Below, piece by piece: positions 23,257 through 34,765 of a stretch of DNA of 64,000 nt. This DNA is from Aquarana catesbeiana. Its lineage: Eukaryota > Chordata > Amphibia > Anura > Ranidae. The stretch is taken from assembly GCF_042186555.1 (NCBI RefSeq), contig NC_133328.1, positions 340,978,035 to 341,042,034 of the forward strand, written 5' to 3'. The position numbers were made by a program, and so were the translations under genes. The notes below the pieces were generated by a model. The model was not told where the DNA came from. It did not search any database and worked only from the letters and a program-made list of their open reading frames with translations. How positions within the stretch are numbered: position 1 is the stretch's first letter; each line of letters opens with the position of its first letter.

Positions 23257-24537
23257 TAGACCCCCGGGCAGAAGCCCCTGAGACAACCAGCCTATAGGAT
23301 TCCCGGAGCAGTGCAAGAAGGGATGAGAGCGGAGATTAGGGAGATGCTTGCGTTAGGGGTGATCGAACCATCGGCAAGCCCCTGGGCTTCCCCTGTAGTA
23401 TTAGTCCCAAAACGGGATGGCACGACCCGATTTTGTGTGGACTATAGGCGACTGAATGACTGTACTGTGACAGATGCCTACCCTATGCCCCGAGTGGACA
23501 AATTGCTGGACAAAATAGCTCAGGGACATTATCTGATGACTATTGACTTATGTAAGGGCTACTGGCAGATTCCCTTGGAAGCGGAAGCAATTCCAAAGTC
23601 GGCCTTCATCACCCCGTTCGGCCTTTACCAGTTTCGGGTAATGCCATTCGGGATGAAGAATGCTCCAGCTACCTTCCAGCGGATGATAGATGAACTCCTC
23701 GATGGTCTGCAAAATTTTGCATGCGCATATCTTGATGACATCGCAATCTATAGCCAGACATGGGAGGAACATCTTAGACACCTGGGAATAGTGCTAGATA
23801 GGATCCGAGCCGCTAACCTGACCCTGAAGCCAGACAAATGTAATATCGGGATGTCTGATTTGCAATATCTGGGACATAGAGTGGGATGGGGTAAGTAGAG
23901 GCCAGAACCTGCAAAAATCGAGGCCGTCCTAAACTGGCCAGTTCCCAGAACCAAGACCCAGGTACTTGCATTTTTAGGGACAGCAGGGTACTACAGGAAG
24001 TTTGTACCCCACTATAGTGACATAGCCAAACCCCTGACAGACCTGACCAAAAAGACTCTCCCTAGACAGGTCCTGTGGTCCCCTGAGTGCGAGACAGCGT
24101 TTCATCAGTTAAAAACGCAAGCTCCCATACTGGCGGCACCCGATCCTAACAAACGCTTTGTCATTCATACAGATGCCTCCATGTTCGGACTTGGAGCCGA
24201 ACTAAGTCAAGTTGGCGATGACGGGAAAGAGCACCCGGTGGCGTATCTCAGCCGCAAGTTATTACCCCGTGAAGTTGGATATGCTGCCGTGGAAAAAGAG
24301 TGTTTGGCCTTAGTCTGGGCTTTAAAGAAACTGCAGCCCTATGTGTATGGACGCTCTTTTTCCATCATGACTGACCACAATCCTTTGATATGGCTTAACT
24401 GTGTGGCGGGAGAGAACGGCCGATTACTAAGGTGGAGCCTGGCTTTGCAACCGTACAATTTCACCATACAATATCGGCCAGGGCCTCAAAACGAGAATTC
24501 AGATGGATTATCCCGGCAGACGGACCTGGAACCTTAA
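23257..24537 (+). pseudogene. Reverse transcriptase and RNase H of the Gmr1-type element
   Basis: One frame holds both enzymes, with stops only at 23257-23259 (TAG, upstream) and 23896-23898 (TAG, between palm and connection). Reverse transcriptase motifs in order: VVLVPKRDGTTRFCVDYRRLN, LMTIDLCKGYWQIPL (first Asp), MPFGMKNAPATFQRM, CAYLDDIAIYS (catalytic YLDD), and LQYLGHRVG. RNase H follows with HTDASMFGLGAEL, EKECLALVWALK and TDHNPLIWL, carrying the expected acidic residues. It ends with GRLLRWSLALQPYNF and DGLSR. It lies after integrase, not before. Confidence 0.9.
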
Positions 24538-24616
24538 GACTACTTTTCCAACATCCTCGAGTTGACCCGTTCGGGGTCCCACTGTGGCTGTTGGACTGTT
24601 TCCCGGGGGGGAGTAT

Positions 24617-25227
24617 TGTCATGAATATTGGAATAGTGACTGATTCATAATGCTGGGACAGATACTGTTAGGAGATGCTGATGTAAATTCCAACACCTGT
24701 CTGTCTATTGTCTGTTAAAATGTGTATTGTAAATAAGTCTACTATGGGATCTAAGAGTCATTAGATCCCCATTGTTATTTGTGTTAATTAACTCTGCTAT
24801 TGTGTGAAGAAGAGTCTATGTTGATTGTGATAATGTTGATTGGATTTTCTGAACTACAAGACGGCCAGTCTGGCCTAACGGTCATGTCTGAGTCATCTAG
24901 GCTGTCTAAAGGGATTAGTTAATTAGCTCATGTTAATTAGGTTACAGCTGTATTGTTAGAGTAATATGAGCAGGAGGTCTGCACCTCTACTTTTAGTGTA
25001 TAAAAGCCTGTATTTTGCAATAAAAGAGATTCCTGGTTGAACTTACATACAGCCTGCCTGGTGTTTGTTCTGAGCTATCACAACTGGGTTAGAACGGCAC
25101 AGAGCTGTAGTTCTAATCCCGGAGCATCGGATGACCGAGCAATCAGATGGTGTGATCTGCAATCTGATTCTATAGCAGCAGAGGAGTGTCGGGAGAGTGG
25201 AACCGAGCGAGCAAGGGGCTCGTTACA
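24617..25227 (+). repeat. 3' LTR of the Gmr1-type element
   Basis: 611 bp, same ends as the 5' LTR, followed by CCATG. The TATAAAAG and AATAAA motifs are kept. Confidence 0.9.
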
Positions 25228-25232
25228 CCATG

Positions 25233-26180
25233 TATGCCAAAAGGGAAGGCCAAAAACTTGAACAGACAATCTGGTGTTGCAAAAGCTGTCTTGCTCATTG
25301 CCTTGTCTGTTAGGAGAGCCTGCCAATACAATTTAGCAAGAGGCACCCGTTATTAGTCAAAATTGATATACCTCAAGATATGGGTGCTATATAAGCCTCC
25401 TCTTTTACACATGCTATATATAATTTGGTAAATAAGGTTCCAACACTTGGGTAAAATCCAAACACAACAACAGAAATTTACTGGTATAAAGTAAAAAGAC
25501 CCAAATATAGCAAACCAACAATCTATTTCTATACAGTACAAGGAAATTATTAAGCATGCTATAACATATTATTAATTAAAAAACAGGAGGATAGGCATGA
25601 GGTAAAACATGAGGTATAACAAATACTATAACTCCCAGGATATATCCAATAGTTACCAATATATTCTGGTGTTTAAAGGCTAATTCTCCCCTCAAGTGTC
25701 TGGATTAATATCGAACTTGCTTACAAAGACCTACACTGAGCGGCAATAATTGGTACGGATCTATCACTAATGTAATTAAAATACAGTAGACTAGACATAG
25801 AGGATTAGATACTTTATAATGTTCATTTCTTCTAAAACCTTGCTCCTTTTAATGCAAGTGTTAATGACCTAACAACTAAATTTTGGTGCTACAGGGCTTC
25901 CCTTAATTTATGCACCATTAAAAGGCCAGCTAACTTATTGTGTATCTAAATTAAGCAATGCGGATAAGTAAATTTGGCGCTGACTTGTCGGTGGGTATTC
26001 TACCAGCCTATTATCCCTTATTTACTGTAGCATACTGTATCATCTGTAATGAACACACCCCAGCATCTGTATATTCAGCTAATCACATGCCCAAATTCCC
26101 AAAAGCAATCACAGAGACAGATAAGGAGAAATGATATTACACACATTATTACACACTATAGCTGTATTTACAGTATATAC
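25233..26180. other. Intergenic, nothing recognised
   Basis: AT-rich, no terminal repeats or domain-bearing frames found. The bases next to the Gypsy element show that 'aggaacccatgtatgccaaa' was the uninterrupted target. Confidence 0.45.
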
Positions 26181-26188
26181 TGTACATA

Positions 26189-27571
26189 CAGTGCTGTGTC
26201 TTGGTCTAGGCTGACAAGACCTAGGCCTAGGACGGCACTTTGTGGGGGGGAGGCGGCTTTTTTGCTGCCCCCCGCACGAAACCCCCCCGACCCCTCCTCC
26301 TCATGTCGCACACAGAATACAGCCTCCCGTGGCTGGCTCCCGCACAGATACAGCTTCCGGCAGCTTGCCTTGCTATATATCATGTGCACCGCGCTCAGCA
26401 CTGGCAGGAAGGAGTGCGTACTTGGCGGAGGGAGGGACTGCTGCCCCCATAAAATGGACCATGAGTGACTGTCAGTGTCACTGGTCATACCTGGTGCACA
26501 ATGCACATACTGGCGGAGGCGGAGCCAGAGCCTAATGGTCCGCTTACCCACCTCCACACGGCATCATTGCATGCTCTCCAGCTCGGGGAGTCAGACAGGG
26601 ACAGGTCTCTCTGTAACCAGAGGAGGAGCAGCGAGAGAAAGGAGGATGACGGTGACAGCGAAACCCTCAGGTAATTGATGAGAGCAAGTGAATCCATTTA
26701 CTTATATCCATTATGAATATATGTAAATGGATTGAAACAGCAAGCCAGGAGTCAGGACCAATTTAAAAACTTGTATACGGTTACCCAGGCAGCTTTTGTA
26801 AAGCTGCCACTGTGCCCATCAATTCCCGCCACAATGCCAAACGCAGCCACTGTGCCCATCAAACACAGCCACTGTGCCCATCAAATGCAGCCACTGTGCC
26901 CATCAATTGCCGCCACTGTGCCCATCAAACGCAGCCACTGTGCCCATCAAACCCAGCCACTGTGACCCTCAAATGTAGCCACTGTGCACATCAAATGCAG
27001 CCACTGTGCCAAGCAAATGCAGCCACTGTGCCAATCAATCGCCGCCACTGTGCCCATCAAACACAGCCACTGTGCCATCAAACACAGCTACTGTGCCATC
27101 AAATGCAGCCACTGTGCCCATCAAACGCAGCCACTGTGCCCATCAAATGCAGCCACTGTGCCATTCAAACACAGCCACTGTGCCCATCAAACGCAGCCAC
27201 TGTACCATATCAAATACTGCCACTGTGCCCCATTAAATGCTCCCACTGTGCCCTATCAAATGCTCCCACTGTGCCCCATCAAATGCTCCCACTGTGCCCC
27301 ATCAAATGCTCCCACTGTGCCATAACAAATGCTGCCACTGTGCCTCCTGCCCACCTTCTGCACTTACCTGTCTCGTGGGACAGCTCCTCGATGCTCCTCG
27401 ATGTCTTCTCCCGTCCTCTCTTCCCATCCTCTGCTATGATTGGATGCCTGATAGGGGGTGTCTTAAATATGAAGGGGTGTGGCCTTGACAGGAAGGGTGG
27501 GTCTTATTTAAATTATGTGGTGCATGAGTTTAGTCAGGACTAGGGCAGCACAAAACCTAAATACACCACTG
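26189..27571. mobile_element. N2, non-autonomous hAT-like element with minisatellite
   Basis: 1.38 kb flanked by a perfect 8-bp duplication TGTACATA (26181-26188 and 27572-27579). It starts CAGTGCTGTGTCTT and ends AAATACACCACTG. It contains a CpG-rich left part and a 22-bp minisatellite at 26805-27340. A consensus splice-donor-like 'acttacctg' follows at about 27363 (GGTAAGT on the minus strand). No transposase. 8-bp duplications with CAGTG ends support hAT. Confidence 0.85.
26805..27340. repeat. 22-bp minisatellite inside N2
   Basis: About 25 units of 'cactgtgcccatcaaatgca' plus two bases, with length variants in the last third. All plus-strand frames stay open, yielding Cys/His-rich phrases that could be mistaken for zinc fingers. 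They are repeat artefacts. Confidence 0.9.
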
Positions 27572-27810
27572 TGTACATACATATTTAATTCTGCTAGATT
27601 TCACGTGAACTACATATTACAACACCTAGTAGGCTCCAACCTTTCTATCAACATATCAACGTAATATAACCATGAAATTTGGCTTAGGAATGAGTACTAT
27701 GAAACTTGACCACTTGTTGTTAGTTTCCTCTATGACCATAAGGGCTACCAATTTCTGTATCTCTTCTTAACTGCCTTTTCTCAAAGGTTCAGGTGCCTAA
27801 TAGATCTTAA

Positions 27811-28302
27811 AGGGGTTGTAAAGCTTTGTGTTTTTTCACCTTAATGCATATGCATTAAGGTGAAAAAACACCTTGCAGTCACCGCCCCCCCTAAGCCCCC
27901 GTTTTACTTACCTGAGACCCGAATCTCCCTGAGACCCGAATTCCCTTGGGCGCTATCCCGCGTTGCTTTTACTGAGACCTAGTTGGCTCTTCATGATTAA
28001 TAGCAGCGCAGCCATTGGCTCTCACTGCAGTCAATCAAATCAATGACACGGCATGCTGGAGGGCGGGGCCGAGTCATACACTTGACGGCTATGGCTGCCG
28101 AGTGTATCACACGGGAGTGCGCCCGCAAGGTAACCCCATTGGGAGGGAGCTTCCCAGTGGAGGTTAGCTCTTGCGGGGAGGAGCCGCAAGAGCTGAGGTG
28201 GGACCCCAGAAGAGGACGTTCGAGCCACGAACTGCACAGTGGAGGTAAGTATGACATGTTTGTTTGTTTTTTAAAAAAAGAAAACAAACCCATAGTATCC
28301 CT
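27811..28302. mobile_element. TTAA-site MITE
   Basis: 492-bp element between TTAA at 27807-27810 and 28303-28306. The ends are AGGGGTTGTAAAG and, reversed, AGGGATACTATGGG. It carries a perfect 38-bp palindrome near the left end and GTAAGT splice-donor-like sites facing outward at both sides (27907 on minus, 28243 on plus). TTAA duplications are used by piggyBac and Kolobok transposases; I cannot choose between them. The open frames here are shadows. Confidence 0.75.
27831..27868. other. Perfect 38-bp palindrome
   Basis: Palindrome centred on 'atgcatatgcat' and flanked by 'caccttaa' / 'ttaaggtg' and T6/A6. It has no loop or mismatch. It lies inside the TTAA-site MITE, just within its left end. 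Confidence 0.9.
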
Positions 28303-28516
28303 TTAAGTTTATTTTGACATGGAGGTCAGTCACAATGTCATGGTATATTACATTAGTTCAGCCAGGTAAATTTAAGAACATCTCTCACTTTTTCTGTGAG
28401 AATCCTTCCACCTTCTGAAACTAAGTAGCTGTCAGGGTCTCCAACATTTTAACCTCTAATATACTATATATTTTGATAGGGATACTTTAGAGTTGCTTAC
28501 TGTTGAAAAAGTCTCA

Positions 28517-28962
28517 TGGGGCGTACACACGGTCGGACTTTTCAGCTACAAAAGTCCGACAGCCTGTCCGACAGACTTTCGACGGACTTTCGACGGACTT
28601 GCGGCAGACTTTCTAACGAACAGACTTGCCTACACACGATCACACAAAAGTCCGTCGAATTCTTACGTGATGACGTACACCGGACTAAAATAAGGAAGTT
28701 GATAGCCAGTAGCCAATAGCTGCCCTAGCGTGGGTTTTTGTCCGTCAGACTAGCATACAGACGAGCGGATTTTTCGACCGGACTCGAGTCCGTCGGAAAG
28801 ATTTGAAGCATGTTTCAAATCTAAAGTCCGTCGGATTTGAGGCTGAAAAAGTCCGTTGAAAGTCCGGAGAAGCCCACACACGATCGGATTACCAGCCAGC
28901 TTTAGTCCGTCAGCGTCCGTTGGACTTTTGTAGACGAAAAGTCCGACCGTGTGTACGCGGCA
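28517..28962. mobile_element. Harbinger-type MITE
   Basis: 446 bp with ends TGGGGCGTACACACGGTCGG and CCGACCGTGTGTACGCGGCA. These match the termini of the full Harbinger element at 47952-62713. The flanks are TCA and TTA, one mutation from the TTA/TAA-type 3-bp duplication of PIF/Harbinger. The interior is packed with 'agtccgtcgga'-type motifs in both orientations, likely transposase or Myb-protein binding sites. No coding capacity. Confidence 0.85.
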
Positions 28963-29059
28963 TTAGAGTCCTTTCAGGGTTTTATATGGTTAATATGGTA
29001 TACCTGGAGAGTTCTTCTATTTATATGCTGGTATTTGACATCACTAATTTTATTTCTGA

Positions 29060-30115
29060 TCTCATAGGGGATCTGTCACTTTTCCAGAAAATACATTTTT
29101 ACTGTAGACACCAAAACTTCTCTTGGAGTAAACATTCTGAATTTAACAAAATGGTTAACAACTGCCTCTATCCTATCCTGCATCTGAGCAATGTGTTCAA
29201 ATATACTTTTGTCAGGTGTGGCCTTTTGCTGGTTCCCCATGGCAGACTTCAGCAATGATCTGAGCAGATCCATAGCAACCCCCTCAAAATTGGCCTAAAT
29301 TAAAAAGACAAGGGTTCCACTAGACTTTGAAAAATGTGCTTTGAGTGCTTTAATTTGATACTCAGGAAATTTTTTACAGTACTCGTCACCTGAAAAAACA
29401 CGCTAAATCATTGTTTGCAACAAAGGAACTATCCATTGATTTACAACTTGCTCCCATTTATTCTCTGCATAATACAGGAGGTCATGGTATACTGCAACAT
29501 GGAGTTATATTAGGTTAGCTTCTGCTTTCTTTTTTTTCTCCCCATTTATCCCTTTACTTTTTTCCATACATTTACCAAATGAGGATCCTGTAACTGTATA
29601 GCTCCAACATCTTCTCTGACCACCAGTATAATTATGTACAGGAATGGGGCAAATTCATCCATCACTCAATCATTACCACTAGTGGAAATTTTTTAGATAA
29701 CAAAATAGTAACATAATTTGCTTCAAAAACATTTTCAGGACTGGTTACATGTCTCCCCCACCCACATTTCCCAAAATGCGACTATCACAGCCTAGGATGA
29801 CACTCTGTAGAAAGTTCTTAACCATACCAATTAAGTGCTTTACAGTTCCATTAAGTACCATGCATACAAAGTTTGGCAAAATTCACCAGACTGGCATAGA
29901 CAAAAGTGACAAGGTTTCCTGCAATCTAATAATGCCCACACAGGCAGTCTTTCTGTTGAAATACAACATATCTGGCAGCCTTAGTTTTGCTGCCAGTACA
30001 GTATGGCAACTAATTACTTACACTTCCTCAAGTCACATTCAATCTTGTAATATGGGACAATTGCTAGCCCCATGTCCAGTTCTTGGCAATGCCGGCACCT
30101 AGGAACCTGTTTACC
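29060..30115 (-). pseudogene. Degraded Gypsy gag-protease-integrase remnant
   Basis: Minus-strand coding relic with many stops and shifts. A CCHC zinc knuckle is recognisable near 30100-30055, although one indel splits it between frames. A protease-like 'WALLD' site lies near 29935. The 'ILG.D' end of protease is near 29800. An integrase zinc-binding remnant (YCKKFPEYQ) and the start of the catalytic core (VAMDLLRSLLKSA) lie at about 29270. The frame at 29076-29273 ends in an integrase C-terminal phrase (EHIAQMQDRIEAVV). Integrase directly after protease fits a Gmr1-type order, or a deletion of reverse transcriptase. F2 later inserted just upstream of it. Confidence 0.5.
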
Positions 30116-30279
30116 CCTTAGATAAAAAAATAACAATCTTACCCTTGGTTGATGTTTTCCAATTTCAGGGGCCCCCTTGAAGAGCAGACTCTGGGGATAA
30201 TCCTATGTTCCAGCACAAGGGGCATCAGCTCATCCACACTCTTGGGGCCAGGATGCCTTATGCATTACTGTATCTTAAG

Positions 30280-32341
30280 TAGGGATAAGCTAGATGTTGG
30301 AGTCAAACGTCAGTTCAACTCCAACATCGGGTGTTCACCTGTTCACCGAACAGCGAACAATTTGGGGTGTTCGTGGCAAATTCGAAAGCCACGGAACACC
30401 CTTTAAAAGTCTATGGGAGAAATCAAAAGTGCTAATTTTAAAGGCTTATATGCATGGTATTGTTATAAAAAGTGTTTGCGGACCTGGGCCCTGCCCCAGG
30501 GGACATGTATCAATGCAGAAAAAAGTTTTAAAAAGGGCCGTTCTTTCGGGAGCAGTGATTTTAATAATGCTTAAAGTGAAGCAATAAAAGTAAAATATTC
30601 CTTTAAATTTCGTACCTGGGGGAGGGGGGTGTCTATAATATGCCTGTAAAGTGGCACATTTTTCCCGTGTTTAAAACAGTGCCTGCACAAAATGATATTA
30701 CTAAAGGAAAAAAAGTCATTCAAAAGTACTCACAGCTATAATGAATTATCAGTCCCGGCAATACAGACAAAAGAAGTCATTGAAAAAAATGGCATGGGAT
30801 CCCCCCAGTCCATTACCAGGCCCTTTGGGTCTGGTATGAATATTAAGGGGAACCCTGTGCCAAAATTAAAAAAAAAATGCCAGTGGTGCCCCCAAATTCC
30901 ATACCAGGCCCTTCAGGTCTGGTATGGATATTAAAGGGAACCCCATGCCAAAATTTAAAAAAAAATGGTGTGGGGGTCCCCCCAAAAATCCGTACCAGAC
31001 CCGAGCATAGATTTTAAGGGGAACCTCGTGCTAAATTTTAAAAAAATGGCATGGGGGGCCCCCAAAAATCCATACCAGACCCTTATCCCAGCACGCAACC
31101 TGGCAGGCTGCAGGAAAAGAGGGGGGATGAGAGAGCGCCCCCCCCTCCTGAACCGTACCAGGCCACACGCCCTCAACATACCCCGTTGGCGGAGTGAGAG
31201 AAGATGAATGGACTTCGTGGGACATTTTTATTTTTTTATTTTTTAATAAAGGACTTGTCCCAAGCTGTGTCTTGTCACTTGTACCATTTTGACACTTTTT
31301 TTGTGAAATGGTAGGGTACCCCGTTACCATTTCACACGGGGGGAGGCCAGGATCTGGGGGTCCCCTTGTTAAAGGGGACTTCCAGATTCTCATAAGCCCC
31401 CTGGCCACAGACCCCCACAACCACCGGGCAAGGGTTGTGGGAATGAGTCCTTTGTCCCATCAACATGGGGACAATGTGCTTTGGGGGCTACCCCAAAGCA
31501 CCCTCCCGATGTTGAGGGCATGTGGCCTGGTACGGTTCAGGAGGGGGGCCACTCTCTCATCCCCCCCCTTTTCCTGCGGCCTGCCAGGTTCCGTGCTTGG
31601 ATAAGGGTCTGGTATGGAATTTTGGGGGGACCCCACACCATTTTTTTTCATTTTGTCACGGGGTTCCCCTTAAAATCCGTACCAGACCTAAAGGGTCTGG
31701 TATGGATTTTGAGGGGGACCCCCACGCCATTTTTTTTCAAATTTTGGCACGGGGTTCCCCTTAATATCCATACCAGACCTAAAGGTCTGGTATGGAATTT
31801 GGGGAGACCCCCACACAATTTTTTTTTAAATCTTGGTTTGGGGTTCCCCTTAATACACCCCTTAATAAAGGGCCTGGTAATGGACTGGGGGAGTTTCCCA
31901 TGTCATTTTTTTCAATGACTTCTTTTATCTGTATTGCCAGGACCGACAATCCATTGTAGCCGCGAGTACTTTTAAATTACTTTTTTCCTTTAGAAATGCA
32001 GGGACTTTTCTAAATACGGGAAAAATGTGCCACTTTACAGGAATACTATAGACACCCCCCAGGTACAAAATTTAAAGGAATATTTCACTTTTATTGTTTC
32101 ACTTTTTCACTGCTCCTGAAAAAATGGCCATTTTTAAAACTTTTTTTTGCATTGATACATGTCCCTTGGGGCAGGACCCAGGTCCCCAAACATTTTGCAT
32201 ATAAGCCTTTAAAATGAGCACTTTTGCTTATTCATGTTCGTGTCCCATAGACTTTAACAGTGTTCGCGTGTTCAAACATATTTTTTGCCTGTTCGCATTT
32301 TCTGGTGCAAACCGAACAGGGGGTTGCTCGGCTCATCCCTA
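30280..32341. mobile_element. Foldback element F2
   Basis: 2.06-kb palindromic relative of F1 with ends TAGGGATAAGC and GCTCATCCCTA, flanked by ATCTTAAG / AGCTTAAG (7 of 8 identical). The arms carry the same 'gggaccccc' / 'ccataccagaccc' modules as F1. The centre near 31180-31240 lacks F1's CRE and GC boxes and the long TCT tracts, so F2 is a shorter subtype. No genes: frames up to 145 codons are open only because of the palindrome. Confidence 0.8.
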
Positions 32342-32598
32342 AGCTTAAGCAATAGGGCTCTGCCACAACTGCAGACCACTCACTGCATGAACTGAACACA
32401 ACTATTTGTTTGTAAGGTAAAACAATTCATTCATTTTGGGCCTTGCACTCTTTCCAGGGTGTTTCCATGTGAACACACACTACCCTTGGCAGGCCATGGT
32501 AACCCCTGTGCATGGCTTGGATTTATACTCTGAGTTAGGGATATTCCTTGGAATTATGGTGTTTCAAGTCAATGTGAACCTTTTGGGACTTTCTCATT
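32342..32598. other. Intergenic, nothing recognised
   Basis: Unique-looking 250 bp between F2 and repeat A. It may continue the degraded Gypsy remnant that F2 split, but I see no motif. Confidence 0.35.
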
Positions 32599-33590
32599 AA
32601 CCACTTCAGCCCCGGAAGGATTTACCCCCTTCCTGACCAGAGCACTTTTTACAATTTGGCACTGCGTTGCTTTAACTGCTAATTGTGCGGTCATGCAATG
32701 CTGTATGCAAACTAAATTTGCGTCCTTTTCTTCCTACAAACAGAGCTTTCTTTTGATGGTATTTGATCACCTCTGCCGTTTTTATTTTTTGCGCTATACA
32801 CGGAAAAAGACCAAAAATTTGGAAAAAAAATGATATTTTCTACTTTTTGTTCTACAAAAAATCCAATAAACTCAATTTTAGTCATACATTTAGGCCAAAA
32901 TGCATTCGGCCACATGTCTTTGGTAAAAAAATGTCAATAAGTGTATATTTATTGGTTTGCGCAAAAGTTATAGCGCCTACAAACTAGGGTACATTTTCTG
33001 GAATTTACACAGCTTTTAATTTATGACTGCCTATGTCGTTTCTTGAGGTGCTAAAATGGCAGGGCAGTACAAAACCCCCACAAATGACCCCATTTTGGAA
33101 AGTAGAGACCCCAAGGAAATTGCTGAGAGGCATGTTGAGCCCATTGAATATTCATTTTATTTGTCCCAAGTGATTGAATAATGAAAAAAAAAATTACAAA
33201 AAGTTGTCACTAAATGATATATTGCTCACACAGGCCATGGACATATGTGGAATTGCACCCCAAAATACATTTAGCTGCTTCTCCTGAGTATGGGGATACC
33301 ACACGTGTGGGACTTTTTGGGAGCCTAGCCGCGTACGGGGCCCCAAAAACCAATCGCTGCCTTCAGGATTTCTAAGGGCGTAAATTTTTGATTTCACTCC
33401 TCACTACCTATCACAGTTTTGAAGGCCATAAAATGCCCAGATGGCACAACCCCCCCCCAAATGACCCCATTTTGGAAAGTAGACACCCCAAGCTATTTGC
33501 TGAGAGGCATGGTGAGTATTTTGCAGCTCTCATTTTGTTGAAAATGGAGAAAGACAAGAAAACATTTTTTTTTTTTCTTTTTTCAATTTT
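32599..33590 (+). repeat. Repeat A, forward copy
   Basis: Starts 'taaccacttcagccccggaa' and runs through the T-rich core, the 'gcgctatacacgg' segment and the repeated 'caaatgaccccattttgg' segment. It is essentially the reverse complement of 1-890. Confidence 0.75.
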
Positions 33591-33609
33591 CAAAACATTG
33601 TGACAAAAA

Positions 33610-34135
33610 GTGAGGTCTGCAAAATACTCACTATATCGCTCAGCAAATAGCTTGGGGTGTCTACTTTCCAAAATGGGGTCGTTTGGGGTTTTTTTTTGCC
33701 ACCTGGGCATTCCATGGCCTCCGAAACTGTGATAGGCAGTGAAGAGTGAAATCAAAAATTTACGCCCTTAGAAAATCTGAAGGCGGTGCTTGGTTTTCGG
33801 GGTCTCGTGCGCGGCTAGGCTCCCAAAAAGTCCCACACATGTGGTATCCCCATACTCAGGAGAAGTAACAGAATGTATTTTGGGGTGTAATTTCACATAT
33901 TCCCATGGCATGTTTCAGCAATATATAATTTAGTGACAACTTTGTGCAAAAAAAAAAAAAAAAATGTCTCTTTCCCGCAACTTGTGTCACAATATAAAAT
34001 ATTCCATGGACTCGACATGCCTCTCAGCAAATAGCTTGGGGTGTCTACTTTCCAAAATGGGGTCATTTGGGGGGGGGGTTGAACTGTCCTGGCATTTTAT
34101 GCACAACATTTAGAAGCTTATGTCACACATAACCC
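33610..34135 (-). repeat. Repeat A, reversed partial copy
   Basis: Head-to-head with the preceding copy. It opens with 'ctgcaaaatactcac' and repeats the 'caaaatggggtc' segment at about 33670 and 34052, about 380 bp apart. The junction near 33590-33610 makes a large inverted repeat. Confidence 0.65.
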
Positions 34136-34765
34136 ACTCTTCTAACCACTTGAAGACAAAGCCCTTTCTGACACTTTTTGATTACATGAAAAAATTATTT
34201 TTTTTTGCAAGAAAATTACTTTGAACCCCCAAACATTATATATTTTTTAAAGCAAATGCCCTACAGATTAAAATGGTGGGTGTTTCATTTTTTTTTTCAC
34301 ACAATATTTGCGCAGGGATTTTTCAAACGCATTTTTTGGGGAAAAAACACACTTTTTTAAATTTTAATGCACTAAAACACACTATATTGCTCAAATGTTT
34401 GATGAAATAAAAAAGATGATCTTAGGCCGAGTACATGGATACCAAACATGACATGCTTTAAAATTGCGCACAAAGTGCAGTGGCAACAAAATTAATACAT
34501 TTTTAAAAGCCTTTAAAAAGCCTTTACAGGTTACCACTTTAGATTTACAGAGGAGGTCTACTGCTAAAATTACTGCCCTCGATCTGACCTTCGCGGTGAT
34601 ACCTCACATGCATGGTGCAATTGCTGTTTACATTTGACGCCAGACCGACGCTTGCGTTCGCGAGAGCAGGGGGGACAGGGGTGCTTTTTTTTTTTTTTTC
34701 TTTATTATTTTTTTGCTTTTTTATCTTATTTTTAAACTGTTCCTTTATTTTTTTTTTTTAAATCA
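34136..34765. repeat. AT-rich spacer and possible second dispersed repeat
   Basis: Starts 'taaccacttgaagacaaag', echoing the start of repeat A but diverging at once. It holds long T tracts near 34680-34760 and no gene. The left terminus of the hAT element that owns the following array should lie in or near this stretch, but I could not locate it. Confidence 0.4.

Larger units (their letters stand above)
20110..25227 (+). mobile_element. Gmr1-type Gypsy LTR retrotransposon, full length
   Basis: 5.1-kb element with TGTCATGAAT...CTCGTTACA LTRs and the target duplication CCATG at 20105-20109 and 25228-25232. The coding order is SCAN-like gag, zinc knuckle, protease, integrase, reverse transcriptase, RNase H. 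Integrase before reverse transcriptase is unusual for Ty3/Gypsy elements and is the hallmark of the Gmr1 group first described in cod. A purine tract 'cccgggggggag' precedes the 3' LTR. Every coding block carries at least one stop or frameshift, so this copy cannot move by itself. The LTRs differ at only a few positions plus a 9-bp duplication, so the insertion is fairly young. Confidence 0.9.

Noticed and set aside
26805..27340. Zinc-finger-like Cys/His-rich proteins
   Set aside because: All plus frames of a 22-bp minisatellite read Cys/His-rich phrases, and the spacing does not match any finger. The array sits in a non-coding transposon.
29076..29273. Independent small gene
   Set aside because: It reads as the integrase core start joined to a C-terminal segment of a decayed Gypsy element, without the rest of the protein.
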